From positions 186,001-250,000 of the forward strand of contig NZ_JNIE01000002.1 in assembly GCF_000702425.1 (NCBI RefSeq): 64,000 nt of DNA, in the 5' to 3' direction. Numbering within the stretch: the first letter of the stretch is position 1; each line of letters begins with the position of its first letter. Both the position numbers and the translations under genes were made by a program. Below, piece by piece: positions 58,614-64,000 of this stretch. The notes below the pieces were generated by a model that had not been told where the DNA came from, searched no databases, and saw only the letters and a list, made by a program, of their open reading frames with translations. The DNA is from Thermocrinis jamiesonii (GTDB lineage: Bacteria; Aquificota; Aquificia; Aquificales; Aquificaceae).

Positions 58614-60116
58614 TTACATATGCGGACCTGAAAGGTATCTTCTTCTGCTTTCTATGGAAAAGAAGGCTATAAGCAAAATAATGAAGATTACAAAAGCCCG
58701 CGATATGAGCACATTTGGATCTGTTTGAGAAAGCACCTTAGGTAGTTGAACTATGCCCCAGAAGTATAGCAGAAGCACCAAAAACAAAGGAGAAACCACA
58801 GCGTAGAAATAAATCAGTCCCTTAGGTATTTTTATGAAACTATTTGTGTTTATTTCTTTATAGAAGTTATGAACGCCGAAGATCCAGACAAACACTATGA
58901 TTTCCAACAATCCAAAGAACAACAGCATAAATGTACCAGCCCAAAAATCCACATCGTCTATAAAGCCCTTCACATAAGCGGATAAAAAGGCACCGAAGCT
59001 CACTATAATCATAGACACATTCACCGCTTTAGCATGACTCCACCTCATTTCGTCTTCCAAAAGTGCCACCAGTGGTTGAGTCAAGGCAAGGGATGATGTA
59101 AGAGCTGCTATAAAAAGAAGAAAGAACCATACTGCAGAAAGCAAGCTTCCTATTGGCAAAGACATCAGTATGGCAGGCATCGTTATAAAGCCAAGCCTAA
59201 AGGTTCCTTCCTTTGCCAGCTCTGGCACGCTCATAGCTCCAAAAACTGCAAAGGCTGCAGGTATGGCTATACTTGCACCTATAACAACTTCCACAAACTC
59301 ATTTATACCTGCGGTATATAGCCCGGCTTTTACTACATCCTCATTTTTCTTCACATAGCTTGCATAGGTAGCTATTGCACCCATACCTAAGGAGAGGGTA
59401 AAGAATATCTGCCCAGAAGCTTCTAACCATACCTGAGGATCAGTCAGTTTTGAAAAATCCGGCTTGTATATAAACAGAAGTCCTTCTAAGCCCTTCCAAC
59501 CGTTCATGCTTAAGGAGACTATACCAAGGAAGAGTCCCATAGCTATAAGAATGGGAAGACCATACTTGGCTGTGAGCTCTATACCCTTAACAATGCCCCT
59601 TTGAAGGATCACCCAATTGATGATAAGGGTTATTATCAGAAAAACCACCGCTATAGGTGAGGGTTTGGTATAGTCTTTGTAGAAAGAAACAAAAGGTTCC
59701 ATAGCGATTCTGGGATCGTCAGAAACCACAGGTTCTGGCATTTGACCAAGCAAAGACATAAACGCAAAACCCAAAGTCCAAGATTCTATGTATATGTAAT
59801 AGCAAACTATGAGTGTGGGTATTGATACCCCTATGGATCCCAGGACTCTTGAGCCATAGGAGTGATTGAAGAAGGATCCGATTATTCCCGTCATGGAACC
59901 ATGTCCTTTTGCTCCAGCATACCTACCTATTACCCACTCTATGAGCATGAGAGGTATTCCAAGAAGAAAGAGGGCTACAAAGTAAGGGATCATAAAGGCT
60001 CCGCCACCGTATAAAGCTACCTTAGATGGAAAACGTAGCAAGTTACCAAGACCTACTGCATTTCCAGCAGCGGCGAATATCAAGCCTACCTTAGTCTTCC
60101 AAGTCTCCCTTTTCAT
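58614..60116 (-). CDS. sodium:neurotransmitter symporter family transporter
   Basis: A 500-residue NSS (LeuT-fold) protein with about eleven or twelve membrane helices. The sodium-site signature AAGNAVGLGNLLRFP in helix 1 and GGGAFMIPYF in helix 2 are intact. Family members take up amino acids with Na+; LeuT itself is from Aquifex. The substrate cannot be read here. It follows the DsbC-like gene by 2 bp. Confidence 0.92.
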   Translation of the reverse strand: MKRETWKTKVGLIFAAAGNAVGLGNLLRFPSKVALYGGGAFMIPYFVALFLLGIPLMLIEWVIGRYAGAKGHGSMTGIIGSFFNHSYGSRVLGSIGVSIPTLIVCYYIYIESWTLGFAFMSLLGQMPEPVVSDDPRIAMEPFVSFYKDYTKPSPIAVVFLIITLIINWVILQRGIVKGIELTAKYGLPILIAMGLFLGIVSLSMNGWKGLEGLLFIYKPDFSKLTDPQVWLEASGQIFFTLSLGMGAIATYASYVKKNEDVVKAGLYTAGINEFVEVVIGASIAIPAAFAVFGAMSVPELAKEGTFRLGFITMPAILMSLPIGSLLSAVWFFLLFIAALTSSLALTQPLVALLEDEMRWSHAKAVNVSMIIVSFGAFLSAYVKGFIDDVDFWAGTFMLLFFGLLEIIVFVWIFGVHNFYKEINTNSFIKIPKGLIYFYAVVSPLFLVLLLYFWGIVQLPKVLSQTDPNVLISRAFVIFIILLIAFFSIESRRRYLSGPHM

Positions 60117-60118
60117 AC

Positions 60119-60865
60119 TTAGTTAATCAGCTTGTTTAAGTCCTCTTCTGTAGGCAAACCTGAGTGTATCCTACCATTGGAACCTATAAAAGTGGGAGTG
60201 CCGTTTATTCCAAGCTTTTCGGCCAGTGCTAAGTTGCTTTCCACCTTTCTTTTCCCTTCTTCACACTGATTGTCGGATTTATACCTACTTTTGTATTCTT
60301 CCCAACCTTTCTTGTCGCATATCAAAGACACGGACTTTGGAAAGGCATCTGGATGTATAGGAAGTGGGAATAAGATAACCCTTACCTCCACACCTTTCTC
60401 CTGTGCCCACTTTTCTACTATAGGCTCAGACCTCTTACAGAAAGGACAGTCTGGGTCTGTGAACATGTATATGAACTTACCAGAAGACTTTTCCCCAAAG
60501 ACAAAGTCTGTGTGTTTTTCAAGCTCTTTTAACTCTTCTTGGCTTACCTTCATAAACTCTTGCTGTCTTTCCCTTGTTATATTTTTTTTGTCTGCTAAGC
60601 TTATCAGATTCCCAGCCATTATATACTTCATTTCTTTGTCCGTGTAAAAGACCAAAGGTTGAGCTCCTACTTTGATAACCACCTCACAAAGACCTTGAAT
60701 GTCTTTCAAAGCTTGCACAGACTCTACTTTGAACTCCTGCGGAATAAGATCCTTTACTTCAGTCTTTATTTTATCCTCAGTAGGGCATGCTTTGGTTTGC
60801 TGACAGCTTGCTAACCCACCAAAGGCGACCAAAACCATTGTCAATACGGCTACCTTATTCCTCAT
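60119..60865 (-). CDS. DsbC/DsbG-like thiol:disulfide lipoprotein
   Basis: A 248-residue exported protein. The signal peptide ends in a lipobox-like LASC (Cys21), so it is probably lipid-anchored. The thioredoxin domain has CPFC in FTDPDCPFCKRSEP and cis-Pro in NGTPTFIG. Family members isomerise or reduce disulfides in the periplasm. It is the first gene before the NSS transporter. Confidence 0.85.
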   Translation of the reverse strand: MRNKVAVLTMVLVAFGGLASCQQTKACPTEDKIKTEVKDLIPQEFKVESVQALKDIQGLCEVVIKVGAQPLVFYTDKEMKYIMAGNLISLADKKNITRERQQEFMKVSQEELKELEKHTDFVFGEKSSGKFIYMFTDPDCPFCKRSEPIVEKWAQEKGVEVRVILFPLPIHPDAFPKSVSLICDKKGWEEYKSRYKSDNQCEEGKRKVESNLALAEKLGINGTPTFIGSNGRIHSGLPTEEDLNKLIN

Positions 60866-60933
60866 AACAACCTCCTATTCCAATTATAAACCACTAACTT
60901 TCTGAATATAAACCTTCGTGTCAAACTTTCTTT

Positions 60934-61096
60934 GCAGTGCTGAGTAGTTATAATAAAAACCTGATGTATTTAAGCTTGCAGTTCAAACTCCAGCTGAACA
61001 GTCCAGGCAGAAAAAAGCTCTTTCAGCTAAGAGGAATAGGTTAGTTCCCTTAGAGGTTGGGGGACGTTTCAATGAGGGGTTTTGAAAAGCAACCTC
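60934..61096 (+). mobile_element. 163-bp deletion derivative of the TnpB element (copy C)
   Basis: The first 95 bp match the tnpB start region of copy A (CAGTGCTGAGTAGTTATAAT, then the start codon and about 22 codons). The sequence then jumps, at about 61017-61030, to the right-end core (GTTAGTTCCCTTAGAGG) and ends in the inverted repeat CAACCTC at 61096. The left inverted repeat is no longer visible. It fills most of the gap between the DsbC-like gene and murJ. Confidence 0.75.
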
Positions 61097-61119
61097 AGTT
61101 AGTATAATAGACTGGAAAG

Positions 61120-62475
61120 ATGTTCAATTTAGCTAAAAGCTATATCTTATTTTTCTTCTCCCACAAGAAAGCAGAATCAATAAGAGAAGCAATTTTCAGA
61201 ACGTCTCTTATAAACTTATTCGCAAGAATTTTTGGATACTTGAGACAACTCTCAATAGCCATTCTCTTTGGTTTTAACTATCACACGGACGCTTTCTTTA
61301 TGGCCCTTTCACTGATTGGCCTTTTTCTCATTTTTGCTGACGTCTTTGATTCTTTGGGGGTCCCTAACTTGGTCTTTACAAGACAAAAAGGTGAAGAAGA
61401 GTTCAAAAGGCTTGCAGGCTTGCTTTTTACTTTTACCACTATTCTCTCTGTTAGCCTTACTATGCTCTGCTTGGTTTTAATTCCAATACTTATAAGAATT
61501 CCAATAGGCTTTGACCAAAAAGCAAAAGAAAGCTTAGAAACTGCTATTCTTTTTTTAATACCATACCTTTTCTTTAATTTTTTCTTCCATCACTTTAGTG
61601 CAGTGCTAAGAAGTCTAAGAAGGTTCACCGCATACTTTGTAGGAGAGCTTATCTTTTCCTTGTCTGCTTTTTTGACCACTTTTTTAGGGCTTTATCACTT
61701 TAATAGTTTCGTAGTTTTGCCTATAAGCCTTAGCCTCTCTCAGGCTATAGCCACTGTTTATATGATCTACACAGGGAAAGAATTTTTGCACTTTAAGTTT
61801 TATATAGATGAACAAACCAAGAGTATCATAAAACACTTCTTCTACCTTCTTGCCCTGTATGGAGTTTTTCATCTATTCATAGTCGTGGATAGAATCTTTG
61901 CATCCCTTCTTGGGGAAAAGGGCATTTCTGCTCTAACTTACGGATCAATGCTAGCCTTTGCCGTCGGCGCAATAATCAAACTCCCCCTCATGTCTATCAC
62001 AACCCTTGCAGAAACAAAAGGAAGCCTAAAAACCATAAACAAGTTTGCTAAATTTTCTCTTTTTATATCGCTTCCTACCACTCTTTTTCTGTTCTTCTTC
62101 TCTCACCTTCCAGTGGATATCCTCTTTGGACATGGAAAATTCACCAAAATGGATGTTGGTTTGACAGCTACCGCATTAAAGTATTATTCCCTAAGTCTTT
62201 TTTTCTACTTCTTTTGGCAAGTGCTTTATCGCGCCTTTCAGGTTTTAAGTTGGCTCAAACCTGTATTTTTTGTGGCTATAATTGGGGTAATAATCAATGG
62301 TCTTGCTAACTATGTTTTTGTGTTGGTCTTCAGGCTCGGAATTGCCGGGATCTGTCTTGGGACCTTTTTGGCTTATGCTTTTATTTCATTGACTTCTTAC
62401 CTTTTGCTCTACAGAAGAGAAAAGATAGTTTCTGGTTCTAATAGCACTTCCTCGAGGAATTACAATATAGAATAG
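61120..62475 (+). CDS. MurJ/MviN-like lipid II or polysaccharide flippase
   Basis: A 451-residue MOP-superfamily membrane protein with about twelve to fourteen helices. FARIFGYLRQLSIAILFGFNYHTDAFF is the N-terminal signature (two blocks), and FFHHFSAVLRSLRRF and LYRAFQVL match MviN-type flippases. It could be MurJ itself or a polysaccharide flippase, since the next genes are accessory. It starts 23 bp after the TnpB derivative. Confidence 0.78.
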   Translation: MFNLAKSYILFFFSHKKAESIREAIFRTSLINLFARIFGYLRQLSIAILFGFNYHTDAFFMALSLIGLFLIFADVFDSLGVPNLVFTRQKGEEEFKRLAGLLFTFTTILSVSLTMLCLVLIPILIRIPIGFDQKAKESLETAILFLIPYLFFNFFFHHFSAVLRSLRRFTAYFVGELIFSLSAFLTTFLGLYHFNSFVVLPISLSLSQAIATVYMIYTGKEFLHFKFYIDEQTKSIIKHFFYLLALYGVFHLFIVVDRIFASLLGEKGISALTYGSMLAFAVGAIIKLPLMSITTLAETKGSLKTINKFAKFSLFISLPTTLFLFFFSHLPVDILFGHGKFTKMDVGLTATALKYYSLSLFFYFFWQVLYRAFQVLSWLKPVFFVAIIGVIINGLANYVFVLVFRLGIAGICLGTFLAYAFISLTSYLLLYRREKIVSGSNSTSSRNYNIE

Positions 62476-62488
62476 ACTTAGAACAAGT

Positions 62489-62899
62489 ATGAGCTTAAAG
62501 GATATAGAATTTCTAAAGGAAAAGAGTAGAAAATTTTACGCAAATGCTTTGTATCTTTTTGAGAAAGGAGATTACGACTTATGTGCTTTTAACTTGGAGC
62601 AGGCCTGCCAGCTTTTGCTGAAATATCTTATCGCTAAGCGCACTGGTGACTGGCCCAAAACTCATTACTTAGAACAACTTCTTAGAACTTTAAGTGAGGT
62701 TTATGAGATTCCAGAAATATACCAATACTATCTTGATAATGAGCTCTTTTTTGACGACTTAACAGATGCATACTTTACTACCCGATATTTTCCTAAGATC
62801 TTTACTAAAAGTTTGGCTGAAAAGCTGTTAAAAAGCTTTAAGAATTTTGTAAAATTTTTAGAGAGAGTGCTAAATGAAGAGTTTGAGTTTGATATATAA
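62489..62899 (+). CDS. HEPN domain protein (toxin-like partner)
   Basis: A 136-residue HEPN protein. The helical core FNLEQACQLLLKYLIAKRTG and the later P-K-THYLEQLL pattern are typical of the minimal HEPN group. Many of these are RNases controlled by a nucleotidyltransferase partner. The MNT gene starts 25 bp before its end. Confidence 0.82.
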   Translation: MSLKDIEFLKEKSRKFYANALYLFEKGDYDLCAFNLEQACQLLLKYLIAKRTGDWPKTHYLEQLLRTLSEVYEIPEIYQYYLDNELFFDDLTDAYFTTRYFPKIFTKSLAEKLLKSFKNFVKFLERVLNEEFEFDI

Positions 62900-63230
62900 A
62901 AAGTTTTGGGAAGAAAGAAAGGAATACTTTGAAAATTATTTAGAGTGGGCAAAGAGAATAAAAGAAACCACTCGTGAATTGATCGGTGAAGATGTAAAAG
63001 TTATAGTCTTTGGCTCTGTTGTTAGAAAGGACTGGACGCCAGTAAGCGACATAGACGTTTTGATTATTTCAGACAATCTTTCAAAAAATTGGGAGGAAAA
63101 TAGATGGTTAAGAACTGAAATTAAAAAAAGAATAAGTCCCTTTTCTCCTTTTCAGATACACTTAGCAACTACTGAAGAATTTAAAAATTGGTGGAAAAAT
63201 TTTATTAAGGAAGATTATGTTGAGGTGTGA
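62874..63230 (+). CDS. MNT nucleotidyltransferase (antitoxin-like partner)
   Basis: A 118-residue minimal nucleotidyltransferase with the signature VFGSVVRKDWTPVSDIDVLI, that is GS-x10-DxD. MNT proteins AMPylate and neutralise their HEPN partners. It overlaps the HEPN gene by 26 bp, the usual HEPN-MNT layout. Confidence 0.85.
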   Translation: MKSLSLIYKKFWEERKEYFENYLEWAKRIKETTRELIGEDVKVIVFGSVVRKDWTPVSDIDVLIISDNLSKNWEENRWLRTEIKKRISPFSPFQIHLATTEEFKNWWKNFIKEDYVEV

Positions 63231-63233
63231 GGT

Positions 63234-64000
63234 ATGAGTGGTATAATAAGTATCATGAACAACACTCAGTGTCCCATTTGTCTGACAGAGGTAGCAAAAG
63301 AGAACTACAGTGAAACCTACATAAGTCCTTACAACAACCAAGAATACAAGCGTTATGAGTGTCCAAACTGCGATGTTCATTGGTGGGAGCCGTTAAAGAT
63401 TATCCCAGAGTTTTATGAAAGTGAAGTAATTGAAAGTTATATAGCTCTGCATGAAGGAATTGGATTAAGATTAGGACAAAATCACGAAGCTTTTTTTGAG
63501 TATTTTCCGCAGAATATCCGTGGCAGGCTACTTGACGTTGGATGTGGTAATGGTTTGTTTTTAAAACATGCAAAGCAAGCGGGTTTTGAAGTGTGGGGGA
63601 TAGATTTTGACAGAAAGTCTGTAGAAGTCGCAAGGAAAGCATTAAACACAGACACCATCTATGCCATGAGCCTTGAGGAGTTTTACGAGTATGCAAGTAA
63701 AGAAGGGCTTAAGTTTGATGTAATAACCTTCTTTGAAGTCCTTGAGCATCAGGATAAGCCGAGGGAGTTTTTGGAGATGGTTAAGGGGCTTTTAAAGGAA
63801 GGAGGCTACATAGCTGGAAGCGTGCCAAACAGGGAGAGGCTTTTTGCTAAAGATATTGATTGGAAATATTTTCATGGTGATTATCCACCGAATCATTTTC
63901 TCCGTTTTTCAAAGGAATGTTTGGAAAAAGTTTTAAAGCTTTCTGGCTTTTCGGAAGTAAGCGTAAGAAGGTTGGATTTTCCTTTTAAGGAGTTTTTTCC
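63234..64000 (+). CDS. SAM-dependent methyltransferase with zinc-ribbon N-terminus, 3' end outside window
   Basis: An open frame of 255 codons starts at ATG 63234 and runs off the right edge. The N-terminus has CPIC and CPNC zinc-ribbon pairs (QCPICLTE, ECPNCDVHW). The SAM motif is LLDVGCGNGLFLKHAKQAG, followed by FEVLEHQDKPREF and LKEGGYIAGSVPNRERL. This resembles class I methyltransferases of surface-sugar pathways, next to a flippase gene. It starts 3 bp after the MNT gene. Confidence 0.8.
   Translation, partial: MSGIISIMNNTQCPICLTEVAKENYSETYISPYNNQEYKRYECPNCDVHWWEPLKIIPEFYESEVIESYIALHEGIGLRLGQNHEAFFEYFPQNIRGRLLDVGCGNGLFLKHAKQAGFEVWGIDFDRKSVEVARKALNTDTIYAMSLEEFYEYASKEGLKFDVITFFEVLEHQDKPREFLEMVKGLLKEGGYIAGSVPNRERLFAKDIDWKYFHGDYPPNHFLRFSKECLEKVLKLSGFSEVSVRRLDFPFKEFF

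Overview
The window looks like chromosomal DNA of a thermophilic Aquificales bacterium (Hydrogenobacter/Thermocrinis-like). I infer this from gene content, not from a search. The signs are a methionyl-tRNA synthetase split into a catalytic subunit (48195-49667) and a free tRNA-binding subunit (36524-36850), a thermophile KaiC-like ATPase with its 'near-KaiC' partner, an A2-type haem-copper oxidase, a GH57/DUF3536 protein, a TatD-radical SAM fusion, and very tight gene packing with many 1-60 bp overlaps. Most of the window is core housekeeping.

Layout. 1-4488: GH57 protein (cut by the left edge), accA, hisZ, and a divergent MFS transporter. 4477-5596: remnant of a minus-strand gene broken by a decayed TnpB element that abuts the clpX stop. 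5597-8839: clpX, clpP, tig and tRNA-Leu on the minus strand. 8861-17726: two SurA/PpiC-type chaperones, pgpA, a large lipoate-ligase/DUF116/CODH-epsilon-like fusion, a GGDEF pseudogene, ftsH, leuC and moeA. 17718-22770: rpsB with a structured leader and a cytochrome c oxidase operon. 23041-28460: lipopolysaccharide and envelope genes (kdsD, waaA, rodA, a heptosyltransferase) with a tRNA-Pro embedded between two coding sequences. 28457-32358: lipoprotein, GltD-like protein, proC, pgeF, birA. 32353-44807: a long minus-strand series with flgL, flgK, ribE, pyrK, Trbp111, an OmpA-like protein, comM, gap, the KaiC-like module, a DHH phosphoesterase and lpd. 44859-50731: ParB-like protein, TatD-rSAM fusion, phosphatase, SRP RNA, metG, thiO. 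50750-55880: tRNA-Cys, tRNA-Gly, yicC, ndk, the ATP synthase stalk genes (delta, b, b'), rpiB, gatB. 55996-58341: an intact TnpB element next to DDE-transposase debris. 58330-63230: thiS, a sodium symporter, a DsbC-like lipoprotein, a deletion derivative of the TnpB element, a MurJ-like flippase and a HEPN/MNT pair. A methyltransferase runs off the right edge.

The most unusual theme is one TnpB element family present in four states: intact (56051-57653), internally deleted (4599-5596), reduced to a 163-bp two-ended derivative (60934-61096), and reduced to a 46-bp right-end relic that now encodes the start of kdsD (23056-23101). The element has no TnpA, has terminal inverted repeats, and those repeats resemble the end of the neighbouring DDE insertion sequence. 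Other items worth a second look are the three-part lipoate ligase fusion, the tRNA-Pro read through by an amidohydrolase ORF, a thiS promoter whose -35 box lies in a transposase relic, an FNR-type palindrome upstream of the oxidase operon, and the rpsB leader.
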